DNA of 64,000 bases from Caulobacteraceae bacterium (GCA_027487945.1 JAIYCQ010000022.1:20054-84053), one strand, 5' to 3'; shown: positions 34,568-42,826, counted from the first letter of the stretch. Numbers and translations are program-made. The notes: generated from the letters alone by a model not told the origin.

Positions 34568-35071
34568 ATGAGTACCGACATCAACGACCACGGGCAGGTC
34601 GAAAAGCGTCTGTGGGACGAGATCAGCAAGGACGGACGCACGGTCATGCTGGGCGCGGAAGTCCACCCGATGCACCATTTCCAGCCGATGACCGCCTTCT
34701 GCGAACCGGACGAGGGGCTGATCTGGTTCTTCACCCGGTCGGACACCGAGCTCGCCCGCTCCATCGCCGAGGGCAAGGCCGCCATGATGGTCGTTCAGGC
34801 CGGCCAGGCGTTCCAGGCCTGCGTGGGCGGCGAGCTGACGCTGCAGGTCGATCCGGTCCGGGTCGAGAAGTACTGGAACCCCGTCGTCGCGGCCTGGTAC
34901 CCGAAGGGACAGGCCGACCCGCACCTGACCCTGCTCTGCCTCGACGTCTCCGACGCCCAGGTCTGGATCAGCGCCGGCGGTCCGATCAAATTCGCCTTCG
35001 AGGTCGCCAAGGCCAACGTCACCGGCCAGACCCCCGACGTCGGGGGGTCCACCCGTCTGACCCTGAACTGA
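34568..35071 (+). CDS. Pyridoxamine 5'-phosphate oxidase-like flavin protein (general stress protein 26 type)
   Basis: 167 aa split-barrel FMN-binding protein: TVMLGAEVHPMHHFQPMTAF, GLIWFFTRSDTELARSIAEG, GELTLQVDPVRVEKYWNPVVAAWYP. The C-terminal region matches the Pyrid_ox_like group, known to bind flavin; its enzymatic role is unclear. AGGGAG precedes the ATG. It is 60 nt after the SDR and convergent with the aldo-keto reductase. Confidence 0.85.
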   Translation: MSTDINDHGQVEKRLWDEISKDGRTVMLGAEVHPMHHFQPMTAFCEPDEGLIWFFTRSDTELARSIAEGKAAMMVVQAGQAFQACVGGELTLQVDPVRVEKYWNPVVAAWYPKGQADPHLTLLCLDVSDAQVWISAGGPIKFAFEVAKANVTGQTPDVGGSTRLTLN

Positions 35072-35119
35072 GCGCCATCACGGCCGGCGCGAAGCGACGA
35101 TCCGGGAGGACCCGGCCTT

Positions 35120-36163
35120 CTACTTCCGCTTGAACGGCGCCGGCTCGCGGCGGCCGCCCTGGCGGTCCAGCATCCAGCCCGGATACTCGGGCGGCAGGGC
35201 GCTGACCGCGTCCAGCGTCGCCATCTCCTCGGCCGTCAGGTCGATCTCGGCGGCGGCCAGGTTGTCGTCCAGCTGCTCGACGGTCTTGGCGCCGATGATC
35301 ACCGTGGTGACGAAGGGCTTGGCCAGCACATAGGCCAGCGCGATCCGCGCCACCGACACGCCGCGCGCATCGGCGATCACCTTCATGGCGTCAACGCAGT
35401 CCCAGGCCCGGTCCCGGTTGACGGGCGGGAAGTCGAAGCTGACCCGGCGCGCCCCGTTGGGGCCGGCGCCGTCCCGGCTGAACTTGCCCGACAGCAGGCC
35501 GCCGGCCATCGGCGACCAGACCATCAGCCCCATCTGCTGATCCTGCAGCATCGGAACGACGTCCCGCTCCAGGTCGCGGCCGGCGATGGAGTAGTAGGAC
35601 TGGACAGTCTCGAAGCGGGCGTAGCCGCGCGCATCGGCGATGCCGTGCGCCTTCATCATCTTCCAGGCCGCCCAGTTGGAGCAGCCGACATAACGGACCA
35701 GGCCCTGGCTCACCAGGTCGTCCAGCGCCCGCAGGGTCTCCTCGACCGGAGTGATCGGGTCGTTGGCGTGGATCTGATAGAGGTCGATGTAGTCCAGCTG
35801 CATCCGCTCCAGGCTGGCCTTGACCGCATCCATGATGTGGCCGCGCGAGGCGCCCTTGTCGTTGGGGCCGCTTCCCATCTCGCCGAAGCATTTGGTGGCG
35901 ATGACCACGTCCGAGCGCTTGACCCCGAGGTTGCGCAGGGCCGCCCCGACCATCTGCTCGGACTGGCCGGCGGAATAGATGTCGGCGGTGTCGATGAAGT
36001 TGACGCCGCTGGCCAGGGCCCGGCCGATCATCTCGTCGACACCCTGCTGGTCGACGGCGCCGATGGCGCCCCACATGCCGGTCGCCTCGCTGGCGAAGGT
36101 CATGGCCCCGAGGCAGATTTCAGAAACATAGAGGCCGGTGCGGCCGAGGCGGCGGTACTTCAT
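35120..36163 (-). CDS. Aldo/keto reductase
   Basis: 347 aa (beta/alpha)8 NADPH-dependent oxidoreductase. The catalytic tetrad region is visible: FIDTADIYSAGQSEQMVG (Asp and Tyr), VIATKCFG (Lys) and YIDLYQIHANDP (His), followed by AYVLAKPFVTTVIIGAKTVEQL for NADPH. It belongs to the YajO/AKR-like group of dimer-free reductases acting on aldehydes and ketones. Divergent from the monooxygenase gene, which may share its pathway. Confidence 0.93.
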   Translation of the reverse strand: MKYRRLGRTGLYVSEICLGAMTFASEATGMWGAIGAVDQQGVDEMIGRALASGVNFIDTADIYSAGQSEQMVGAALRNLGVKRSDVVIATKCFGEMGSGPNDKGASRGHIMDAVKASLERMQLDYIDLYQIHANDPITPVEETLRALDDLVSQGLVRYVGCSNWAAWKMMKAHGIADARGYARFETVQSYYSIAGRDLERDVVPMLQDQQMGLMVWSPMAGGLLSGKFSRDGAGPNGARRVSFDFPPVNRDRAWDCVDAMKVIADARGVSVARIALAYVLAKPFVTTVIIGAKTVEQLDDNLAAAEIDLTAEEMATLDAVSALPPEYPGWMLDRQGGRREPAPFKRK

Positions 36164-36321
36164 CTGATGGCGTTCCCTCGTTTTGAAGCCATCCTAGACC
36201 CCGATCCGACAACAACAAGCGGGCGCTGGTCGGGCAAGGACAGGGGCTGCCCCTGCGTCAGGCTTTCCGCTCCCCCGACCCTGCGCAATACTTCCCCAAA
36301 CACATAAGGGAAGCGACAGGC

Positions 36322-37776
36322 ATGAGCGGTGATCTGGACGCCATCGTCATCGGCGCGGGCTTCGGCGGACTGACCGCCGCCATCAAGCTGAAGGAGGCGG
36401 GATTCGGCCGGCTGGTGGTGCTGGAAAAGGCCGACCGCATCGGCGGCACCTGGCGCGAGAATACCTACCCCGGCGCCTGCTGCGACGTGCCTTCGCGGCT
36501 CTACTCCCTGTCCTTCGCCCTCAATCCGGACTGGAGCCGCGCCTACTCGCCGCAACCGGAGATCCGCGACTACATGGAGCGGGTGGCCCGCCAGTTCGGG
36601 GTGATGGACCTGTTCCGCTTCAACACCGAGGTCGAGTCGGCCGACTGGGACGAGGCCGCCGGCCTGTGGCGGGTGGCGGTCAAGGGCGGCGATACGGTGA
36701 GCGCGCCGGTTCTGGTCTCGGGCCTCGGGCAGCTGAACAAGCCCGGCTACGCCGGCATCCCCGGGCGGGAGACCTTCCAGGGCGACAGCTGGCACGCGGC
36801 GCGCTGGCGGCACGACGTCGACCTGAAGGGCAAGACCGTAGGCTGCATCGGCGCCGGCGCCAGCGCCATCCAGTACATCCCCGAGATCGCCAGGGACGCC
36901 GGCAAGGTCATCGTCTTCCAGCGCACGCCCAACTACATCGTGCCGCGCCTGGACAAGCCGTTCAGCCCGTTCGCGAGGTGGCTGTTCCGCACCCTGCCCT
37001 TCACCGACCGCGCGCTGCGCTGGTTCACCTGGAAGATGATGGACCTGCGTTTCGAGGCCTTCAAAGCCGGCACGAAGGCGGCGGAGGACTTCAAGGCCCT
37101 GGCGCTGAAGTATCTCGACGACACGGTCACCGACCCGGCGCTCAAGGCCAAGCTGACCCCGGACTACCCGATCGGCTGCAAGCGGATCCTCGTCTCTGAC
37201 GACTACTACCAGACGCTGGTGAAGCCCAACGTCGAGGTGGTGACCGAGGCGGTCCGGGAGGTCAACCCCGCCGGCGTGCGCACCGGCGACGGCGCCGAAC
37301 ATGCCTGCGACGTGCTGATCTTCGGGACCGGTTTTATCACCACCGACTTCATCTCGCCGGTGCGGATCACCGGCCGCCAGGGTCTGACCATCAACGAGGC
37401 CTGGAAGGACGGCGCGGAGGCCTATCTCGGCGTCACCGTGGCCGGCTTCCCCAACCTCTTCCTGCTCTACGGGCCCAACACGAACCTCGGCCACAACTCG
37501 ATCATCGTCATGATCGAGGCGCAGGTCGGCTACATGGTCGAGGCCCTGAAGGCGCTGAAGGCGCGCGGGGCGAGGGCCCTGAGCGTCCGGCCGCAGGCCC
37601 ACGCCCGCTTCAACGCCCAGCTGCAGCAGGATCTCGCCGGCACCGCCTGGGCCGGCTCCTGCTCCAGCTGGTACAAGACTGACAGCGGCAAGATCACCAA
37701 CAACTGGTCGGGCGACACAGCGACCTACGTCAAGTTGATGAAGCAGCCGGCGCTCGAGGACTACGAGGTGGCCTGA
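36322..37776 (+). CDS. FAD-dependent Baeyer-Villiger-type monooxygenase
   Basis: 484 aa class B flavin monooxygenase. FAD loop GAGFGG (11-16), GGTW (41-44), the Baeyer-Villiger fingerprint FxGxxxHxxxW as FQGDSWHAARW (152-162) and the NADPH loop GAGASA (177-182) are present. Such enzymes insert oxygen next to a ketone to make esters or lactones. The residue after the fingerprint tryptophan is Arg rather than Pro or Asp, a small deviation. AAGGGAAG precedes the ATG. Confidence 0.9.
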   Translation: MSGDLDAIVIGAGFGGLTAAIKLKEAGFGRLVVLEKADRIGGTWRENTYPGACCDVPSRLYSLSFALNPDWSRAYSPQPEIRDYMERVARQFGVMDLFRFNTEVESADWDEAAGLWRVAVKGGDTVSAPVLVSGLGQLNKPGYAGIPGRETFQGDSWHAARWRHDVDLKGKTVGCIGAGASAIQYIPEIARDAGKVIVFQRTPNYIVPRLDKPFSPFARWLFRTLPFTDRALRWFTWKMMDLRFEAFKAGTKAAEDFKALALKYLDDTVTDPALKAKLTPDYPIGCKRILVSDDYYQTLVKPNVEVVTEAVREVNPAGVRTGDGAEHACDVLIFGTGFITTDFISPVRITGRQGLTINEAWKDGAEAYLGVTVAGFPNLFLLYGPNTNLGHNSIIVMIEAQVGYMVEALKALKARGARALSVRPQAHARFNAQLQQDLAGTAWAGSCSSWYKTDSGKITNNWSGDTATYVKLMKQPALEDYEVA

Positions 37777-37783
37777 CCGCCTT

Positions 37784-37889
37784 GCGGGCTTCGACAGGCG
37801 TCCTGCAGACGCCGCTCAGCATGACGTTGCGGAGCACCCTTCAAGCTACGTCATCCTGGGCAGCCGCGAAGCGGCGTGTCAAAGCCGGC
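37784..37889. repeat. Palindromic dispersed repeat, copy 3
   Basis: The left arm (GGCTTCGACAGGCG ... CTCAGCATGACGT) and right arm (ACGTCATCCTGGGCAGCC ... TGTCAAAGCC) are inverted and diverged versions of copies 1 and 2. It lies in the intergenic region between convergent genes and may act as a terminator. Confidence 0.7.
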
Positions 37890-37930
37890 TCTCGGGCCGG
37901 TCCACGGCCGGTCCCGGGGGGACGCACGGC

Positions 37931-38572
37931 CTAGAACGGCCAGGCCCTGTCCAACGTCGCCACCAGCACCCGCACAAAGGTCACCGCCGCGGCGATAATG
38001 GCGCCCGACAGAAGCGCCATGACCGACAGACTGATCGCCGTCACCACCCCGCCAAACAGCCCCAGCAGACCGTCGCGCTCGGCGATACCCAGCCCGAAGG
38101 CGGCGATGGCCAGGGCAGGCAGCATGTTGGCGCCCGGGATCGGCAGGAAGACGATGATGGCCAGAGCCAGGCAGACCAGCCCCGTCACCCCGTCCAGCCA
38201 GCGGTTATAGAGGAAGGTAAACCGCGGCTTCAGCCGTCGTTCCAGCCATGTCAGGGAGGGCGCCAGCTTCTCGACCAGCCCGGCGAAGTCGCCGCGCGTC
38301 ATGGTCCGGTCAGCCAGCACCTTGGGCAGCCACAGGGTGCGCCGTCCCATCATCAGCTGCGAGGTGATGAACAGCAGCGGCGCGCCGAGGATGGCCGAGA
38401 CGCCCGGCGGCATGGGCAGGGCGACTGGCGCGGCGAACACGAACATCAGCGCCCCGAAGGCCCGGTCGCCGAAGGCCTCCAGCACATCGCGCAGGGACAC
38501 GGTCTTGCGCTTCGCCGAGGCGATGCCCTCAAGGATTTCAGAGATTCGGGGGGCGTGCTGGGAGTCCGACAT
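37931..38572 (-). CDS. exoD: ExoD-like exopolysaccharide synthesis protein
   Basis: 213 aa. ExoD-family membrane protein, which affects exopolysaccharide and alkaline tolerance in rhizobia. Family features: DVLEAFGDRAFGALMFVFAA, ALPMPPGVSAILGAPLLFIT, an amphipathic middle with LERRLKPRF, and later helices FLPIPGANMLPALAIAAFGL. About four to five membrane segments are seen. No start-site signal is strong. Confidence 0.87.
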   Translation of the reverse strand: MSDSQHAPRISEILEGIASAKRKTVSLRDVLEAFGDRAFGALMFVFAAPVALPMPPGVSAILGAPLLFITSQLMMGRRTLWLPKVLADRTMTRGDFAGLVEKLAPSLTWLERRLKPRFTFLYNRWLDGVTGLVCLALAIIVFLPIPGANMLPALAIAAFGLGIAERDGLLGLFGGVVTAISLSVMALLSGAIIAAAVTFVRVLVATLDRAWPF

Positions 38573-38638
38573 CGTCGGGCGGGCTTACAACCTCCGGCGG
38601 GTGCGGTCATCCCAAAACGGGGGGGCGGACGCGTTCCT

Positions 38639-39028
38639 TCAGGGCTGCAGCGCGGTGGTGATGTCGACGCCTGCCTTCAGGGTCAGGGTCACCGGCGTTC
38701 GCTCGGCGATATCGGCCAGCCGCGCCCGCTGCGTCTCGTCCAGGTCGCCCTCCAGCCAGATCTTGCGGGTGATCTTCGAGCGGTCGTCTTCCTTGTGGTG
38801 GGAGAGGTCGATGGTGACCTCCTCCAGCGGCCACGCCTTGCGCGCGGCGTACATGCGCAGGGTGATCGCCGTGCAGGACCCGAGGCTGGCCAGCAGCAGA
38901 TCATAGGGCGCCGGCCCCGCGTCCGCCCCGCCCAGCGCGGCGGGCTCGTCGGACATCAGGCCATGGCTCCCCAAGGTGACGGCGGTCGCCCAGGCGGGTC
39001 CGCTGCTGGCGATATGGGCGTGGGCCAT
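38639..39028 (-). CDS. OsmC family protein
   Basis: 129 aa. The OsmC/Ohr fold clears organic hydroperoxides. It has PAPYDLLLASLGSCTAITLRMYA with the single cysteine (Cys52), and then KAWPLEEVTIDLSHHKED. The second catalytic cysteine of Ohr and OsmC proteins is absent, so peroxidase activity is uncertain; this fits YhfA-like members. The ATG at 39028 is chosen because it gives the family-length protein; the longer frame is an artefact. A perfect palindrome lies 26 bp upstream. Confidence 0.85.
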   Translation of the reverse strand: MAHAHIASSGPAWATAVTLGSHGLMSDEPAALGGADAGPAPYDLLLASLGSCTAITLRMYAARKAWPLEEVTIDLSHHKEDDRSKITRKIWLEGDLDETQRARLADIAERTPVTLTLKAGVDITTALQP

Positions 39029-39053
39029 GGGGAGTCTCCGAACGGGGCGGGGT

Positions 39054-39065
39054 GACTGTACAGTC
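39054..39065. promoter_or_regulatory. Perfect 12-bp palindrome upstream of the OsmC-like gene
   Basis: GACTGTACAGTC is its own reverse complement and lies 26 bp ahead of the OsmC-like start. A redox-responsive regulator site is a natural guess, but no regulator gene is near. Two GC hairpins follow (39068-39082 and 39089-39105). Confidence 0.4.
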
Positions 39066-39265
39066 GTCCCCAGACCCTGGGGAGGGGGACCGCTCGAAGA
39101 GCGGTGCAGGGTGAAGCGCCAACGCCTGACGACAATTCGCCCTGCTAAGCGCCTTGTCCTGAAGCCGCGGCGCCACCCCCTCCGACCTCGCTCCGCCAGG
39201 CCACCTCCCTCTCGCTGCGCTCCGGGGAGGATGACAAGTCCGACCCGCCGTTCCAATCTCCACTC

Positions 39266-40300
39266 ATGACCCTGCCTCCGCTCCCCGCCCAGCCCGCCGA
39301 CACGCCGTGGCCCACCGCCGAGTGGACCGCCGGCCCAGGTCTGCCCGCCGCCATCACCGCGACGCTCGACGCCGCCTTCACAGCCGAGGCCGCCCCCCGG
39401 CTCGGCCGCACCGACGTTGTGCTGATCGTGCAGGGCGGGCGGGTCGTCTATGAGCGCTACGGCGAGGGCCTGTCCGCAGACAGCACCTTCCCGTCCTGGT
39501 CCAAGGCCAAGAGCATGACCCAGGCGCTGGCCGGCCTCCTGGTCGGCGACGGGAAGCTGGACATTCACGCCCCGGCCGACGTGCCGGAGTGGCGCGCCAC
39601 CCCCGATGACCCGCGCGCCGCCATCACCACCGACCAGCTGCTGCGCATGTCGAGCGGGCTGAAGTTCGTCGAGGACTATGTGCCGGGCCACGTCTCGGAC
39701 GTGATCGAGATGCTCTACGGCGCGGGCAAGGAGGACACCGCCGCCTATGCGGCCGGCCAGCCGCTGGCCCATCCGCCGGGCGAGATCATGAGCTACGCCA
39801 GCGGCACGACCAACATCGTCGCCCGCGTCCTCTCCCGCGCGCTGGGGACTGACGCCGCCGGGTTCGAGGCCTTCATGCGCGCGCGGCTGTTCGCGCCGCT
39901 GGGCATGGCCTCGCCGCTGCCGAAGTTCGACGCGGCCGGAACCTTCATCGGCTCGTCCTTCTGCTTCTGCTCGGCCCGGGACTTCGCCCGGTTCGGGCTG
40001 CTGTATCTGCGTGACGGCGTCTGGGACGGCGCGCGGCTGCTGCCCGAGGGCTGGGTCGACTACGCCCGCACCCGCACCGCCTCGAAGGACGATCCGGACG
40101 CCCCCTACGGCGCCCACTGGTGGCTGGGCGTCGGCGGACCGGGCAGCTTCTCGGCCAACGGCTATGACGGCCAGTACACGGTGGTGGTCCCGGACCTGGA
40201 CCTGGTGCTGGTTCGCCATGGCGCCACGCCGCTCGACCTGAAGGACAACCTCAAGGCCTGGGTCGGCGACGTCATCGGCGCCATCCGGCAAGGCGGCTGA
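39266..40300 (+). CDS. Serine hydrolase of the beta-lactamase/esterase (class C-like) family
   Basis: 344 aa. The serine-lysine motif is SKAK (79-82) within FPSWSKAKSMTQALAG. The second motif region reads SYASGTTN with Tyr, and a third motif is in the HWWLGVGGPG area. No signal peptide is seen, so a cytoplasmic esterase is more likely than an antibiotic-degrading enzyme; beta-lactamase activity is not claimed. Followed by the dehydratase gene 4 nt later. Confidence 0.85.
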   Translation: MTLPPLPAQPADTPWPTAEWTAGPGLPAAITATLDAAFTAEAAPRLGRTDVVLIVQGGRVVYERYGEGLSADSTFPSWSKAKSMTQALAGLLVGDGKLDIHAPADVPEWRATPDDPRAAITTDQLLRMSSGLKFVEDYVPGHVSDVIEMLYGAGKEDTAAYAAGQPLAHPPGEIMSYASGTTNIVARVLSRALGTDAAGFEAFMRARLFAPLGMASPLPKFDAAGTFIGSSFCFCSARDFARFGLLYLRDGVWDGARLLPEGWVDYARTRTASKDDPDAPYGAHWWLGVGGPGSFSANGYDGQYTVVVPDLDLVLVRHGATPLDLKDNLKAWVGDVIGAIRQGG

Positions 40301-40304
40301 GGCC

Positions 40305-41138
40305 GTGCCGTTCAACGCCGCCCTGGTCGGGTCGCGCTGGGGGCCGCTGGACTGGCGGGTGACCCCACGCCGGGCCCTCGCCTTCCGCGCCGTGCTGGCG
40401 CCGGAGGAAGCTCGCGGCCTCGACGACGCAGCCGGCCCGCTGACGATGCTGCCGATGCAGGTGGTGGCGCCCGAGTGGGTGCTGGCCCTGGAATCCCGCG
40501 CCGACCCGGTCCAGACCCTGTCGGAGGACGAGGCGCGGCGCGGCGTCCATGCCGTGCAGGACACCCGCTTCCTGCGCCCGGTGATGGCCGGCGAGACCCT
40601 GACCGTGACGGCGGAGCTCGTCAGTGTACGAAGCAGCCGGGCCGGCACAGTGGCCACAACGGTCTATGAAAGCCGCGTCGGCGCCGAGCTCGTCGCGGTC
40701 TCGACCTCGGTCAGTGTGTTGCGCGGCGTGGCCGTCGAGGGGGCCGAGACACCGGCAACCGAAGACGACGCATGGCCCGCGTTCACGCCGACGACCGCCG
40801 CGTCGACCCTGATCGCCACCCCGCGCGGCTTCCCGCACCTCTATTCCGAGTGCGCGGAGATCTGGAACCCGATCCATACCGAGCGCGCCGTCGCCTTGGC
40901 CGCCGGCCTGCCGGACATCCTGATCCATGGCACTGCCCTCTGGGCGCTGGCCGGCCTTCGCGCCGCGCCGCCGGGGGCAAGGATCACCCGGCTGGCCGCA
41001 AGGTTCCGCTCCCCGGCCTGGGCGGGCGAGGACCTGCTGCTGGCCTGCGGCGAGGCGGTCGGCGCGGCCACCCCCTTCCGTCTGACGGCCCCGGACGGCC
41101 GCCTGCTGACCGAGGGGTTGGTGGAGGCCGCCGCCTGA
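40305..41138 (+). CDS. MaoC/FAS1-like dehydratase domain protein (mesaconyl-CoA hydratase-like)
   Basis: 277 aa with two hotdog halves. The N-terminal half has LTMLPMQVVAPEWVLAL and VQDTRFLRPVMAGETLTVTAE; the C-terminal half has FPHLYSECAEIWNPIHTERA, where the Asn-His pair of the (D)xNPIH hydratase motif is seen, and ILIHGTALWALAGL. It would hydrate or dehydrate an enoyl-CoA. GTG start 4 nt after the hydrolase stop; co-transcription is likely. Confidence 0.82.
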   Translation: MPFNAALVGSRWGPLDWRVTPRRALAFRAVLAPEEARGLDDAAGPLTMLPMQVVAPEWVLALESRADPVQTLSEDEARRGVHAVQDTRFLRPVMAGETLTVTAELVSVRSSRAGTVATTVYESRVGAELVAVSTSVSVLRGVAVEGAETPATEDDAWPAFTPTTAASTLIATPRGFPHLYSECAEIWNPIHTERAVALAAGLPDILIHGTALWALAGLRAAPPGARITRLAARFRSPAWAGEDLLLACGEAVGAATPFRLTAPDGRLLTEGLVEAAA

Positions 41139-41141
41139 GCG

Positions 41142-41615
41142 TCAGTCCCGGCACCGCCCGTCAGCCAGCAGGGCCGGCCGGAAGTCCCAGTAGTGTTCGT
41201 AGCCTTCGGCGGCGATCGACAGGGTCGGACGGCCGAGCTCGGCGGTCATCAGCGCCGTCACCCCGCCGACCATCAGGGCCAGCGACAGCGCGATCCAGGC
41301 CAACGGCCAACGCGTCGCCGGCAGCCAGCCGGTGACCTTGTCATGGAGGACGGCGATCACCGGATAGAGCACCGCCGCCATCACGATCAGGTTCAACGCC
41401 TGAACATGCGGCATGTAGACGAACTCCAGCGACATCACCGTCGGCCGGGCGGCGGGAAACGGAAAGCCTGTCGCATGGAAGCCGCCGCCGTCGGCGGTCA
41501 GTCCGCAGACCGGGCTCCACCACTGCAGGGCCAGCGCCGCCTGCGCCGACAGCGCCGCGACCAGGGTCAGCAGTGCAGGGACGTATCGCCGGATGTCGAA
41601 CAGCCTTCCCAGCAC
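41142..41615 (-). CDS. Small integral membrane protein, function unknown
   Basis: 157 aa from a GTG preceded by GGGAGAGG. The longer frame runs into the tRNA-Gly fragment and is rejected. Four hydrophobic segments are seen: PALLTLVAALSAQAALAL, HVQALNLIVMAAVLYPVIAV, PLAWIALSLALMVGGV and a shorter one. The loop after segment 1 holds WWSPVCGLTADGGG. No family recognised. It is convergent with the dehydratase gene. Confidence 0.65.
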   Translation of the reverse strand: MLGRLFDIRRYVPALLTLVAALSAQAALALQWWSPVCGLTADGGGFHATGFPFPAARPTVMSLEFVYMPHVQALNLIVMAAVLYPVIAVLHDKVTGWLPATRWPLAWIALSLALMVGGVTALMTAELGRPTLSIAAEGYEHYWDFRPALLADGRCRD

Positions 41616-41672
41616 AAGCCTCTCCCGCGCCCGTCGTCGCGCCGCTTGTAGATCACGCCTGTGCAGGAAAAA

Positions 41673-41723
41673 TGGAGCGGCCGGGGGGAATCGAACCCCC
41701 GACATTCAGCTTGGGAAGCTGAC
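41673..41723 (-). pseudogene. 3' fragment of tRNA-Gly(CCC), candidate attachment site
   Basis: On the minus strand an anticodon stem-loop (41706-41722, loop TTCCCAA, anticodon CCC at 41713-41715), a T-arm (GGGGG-TTCGATT-CCCCC, 41684-41700), the acceptor 3' strand CGGCCGC, discriminator T and an encoded CCA (41673-41675) are intact. No D-arm or 5' acceptor strand GCGGCCG is found upstream; similarity stops at the base before the anticodon stem. Such a 3' remnant is the usual product of site-specific integration into a tRNA gene. Confidence 0.8.
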
Positions 41724-41871
41724 GTTACACGTGTGATGTCAGCAGGTGAGCGCCCAAATGAGCGGTTTTGGGCTCCAGAAAAACCAATGACTTCCGAGGT
41801 TTTTCCCAAACAGAAGTAGAGCCCCGCACCGGGTTCTCGGCGAGGTTTGGTCACGGTCGCGCGACCATAAT

Positions 41872-41886
41872 GTTCCCGTCTTGTTC
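41872..41886 (+). promoter_or_regulatory. Alphaproteobacterial LexA (SOS) box
   Basis: GTTC-CCGTCTT-GTTC is an exact match to GTTC-N7-GTTC, the direct-repeat LexA site of alphaproteobacteria. It lies 48 bp ahead of the start of the next gene. A match of this length can occur by chance once or twice in 64 kb, but the promoter position supports it. Confidence 0.55.
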
Positions 41887-41933
41887 TCTTTTGGCCAGCC
41901 GCTACGGTGGCGGTCAGCGAGGGAGGACAGAGT

Positions 41934-42257
41934 ATGGAAGGCCCCACACCAGGCACACCGAGACGGCGCGTTCGGCTCGACGACCTGCGGCCGGACTACC
42001 GGCGCGTCATCGAGCAGACCGCGGCTGAGGAGATCACCCGGTTCGGCGCCGATGGCGATCCGGGGGCCATCGAGCGGCTGGCCGCGTCAGGACGCCTCGC
42101 GGACTGGCCGTCCGACGAAGGCAGGATCCTTGCCAACCTGGTGTCTGACGCGCAGGTCGAGATCGCCGCACGGCTCCGGCAGGCACGGGCGATCCTCTCC
42201 CTGTTCGGCGGCCTGGGCCGGGCTCACAAGATGGCGGTGCGCGAGCCCGCCGGCTGA
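41934..42257 (+). CDS. Small helical protein behind a LexA-type box, function unknown
   Basis: 107 aa. GGGAGGACAG precedes the ATG, deciding the start over an earlier ATG in frame at 41907. It is charged and mostly helical (LRPDYRRVIEQTAAEEITRF and DAQVEIAARLRQARAILSL), with no recognisable domain. The LexA box suggests expression after DNA damage. It sits next to the tRNA fragment, so it may be part of the acquired element. Confidence 0.6.
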   Translation: MEGPTPGTPRRRVRLDDLRPDYRRVIEQTAAEEITRFGADGDPGAIERLAASGRLADWPSDEGRILANLVSDAQVEIAARLRQARAILSLFGGLGRAHKMAVREPAG

Positions 42258-42260
42258 CCG

Positions 42261-42470
42261 ATGGCGGCGAGACACCAGTTCCTTGGACCTTCGCTGGGCG
42301 AGTCCGGTCGGCTGATCCTGCGCTGCACCAAATGCGACTACGAGGTAAGCATGTCGGCCACGGTGGCGATCCGGCGCTTCGGGCGGGGTGCAACTCCCCA
42401 CGGCATCCGCCTGCGGTCGCGCTGCTCGGTCTGCGACAGGACCGACCATATCGCCGTGACCATCCGCTAG
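42261..42470 (+). CDS. Small zinc-ribbon-like protein
   Basis: 69 aa with two CxxC knuckles, CTKC in ILRCTKCDYEV and CSVC in SRCSVCDRTDH, spaced like a zinc ribbon. It starts 3 nt after the stop of the upstream gene, so the two form a unit. Function is unknown. Confidence 0.6.
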   Translation: MAARHQFLGPSLGESGRLILRCTKCDYEVSMSATVAIRRFGRGATPHGIRLRSRCSVCDRTDHIAVTIR

Positions 42471-42561
42471 CGGCCGGTGCTTGTCGGCGTCTGGCCTGCA
42501 TGATCTGCTTCAAAGCCGCTTCAGCCGGCCAGGGACGCCCCCGATGTGCAACCTCTAGCGC

Positions 42562-42774
42562 ATGCGGACCGACAACGCCTTCATCGAGGCCTTCAACGGC
42601 CGCTTCAGGGCCGAGTGCCTGAACGCCCACTGGTTCCTGACGCTCGCAGATGCGGCGGAAAAGCTCGAGGCTTGGCGCAGAGGCTACAACGAGGTCCGGC
42701 CGCATGGGGCCATCGGCAGCAAGCCGCCGATCGCGTTCATGAACCCGGGTGACACAGCCAGCCCGTCACCCTGA
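42562..42774 (+). pseudogene. IS3-family (IS407-type) transposase C-terminal remnant
   Basis: 70 aa that match the last part of an IS3 OrfB: DNAFIEAFNGRFRAECLN, HWFLTLADAAEKLEAWR and YNEVRPHGAIGSKPPIAF. These contain the catalytic Glu of the DDE integrase core in the EAFNG region, but the N-terminal two-thirds, with the two Asp residues, are missing. The preceding sequence does not continue the frame. A remnant only. Confidence 0.88.
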
Positions 42775-42826
42775 CTCGGGCGGGGAAACTCCAGCTCCGT
42801 GTGCTCCAGAGAATGGGGGTGGTTCA
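42562..42826 (+). mobile_element. Right part of an IS3-family element
   Basis: After the transposase remnant, 42783-42826 reads like the end of IS407-type elements, closing CCAGAGAATGGGGGTGGTTCA (42806-42826) as a candidate right inverted repeat. The left end is missing. The exact border is uncertain. Confidence 0.5.

Noticed and set aside
39029..40657. Minus-strand extension of the OsmC-like frame to about 670 codons
   Set aside because: The extra 540 codons lie opposite the serine hydrolase and have no recognisable domain; the 129-aa OsmC-like form is family length.
41673..41750. An intact tRNA-Gly gene on the minus strand
   Set aside because: The anticodon arm, T-arm and CCA are good, but no D-arm and no 5' acceptor strand pairing with CGGCCGC occur in the 40 nt before the anticodon stem. 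It is called a fragment.
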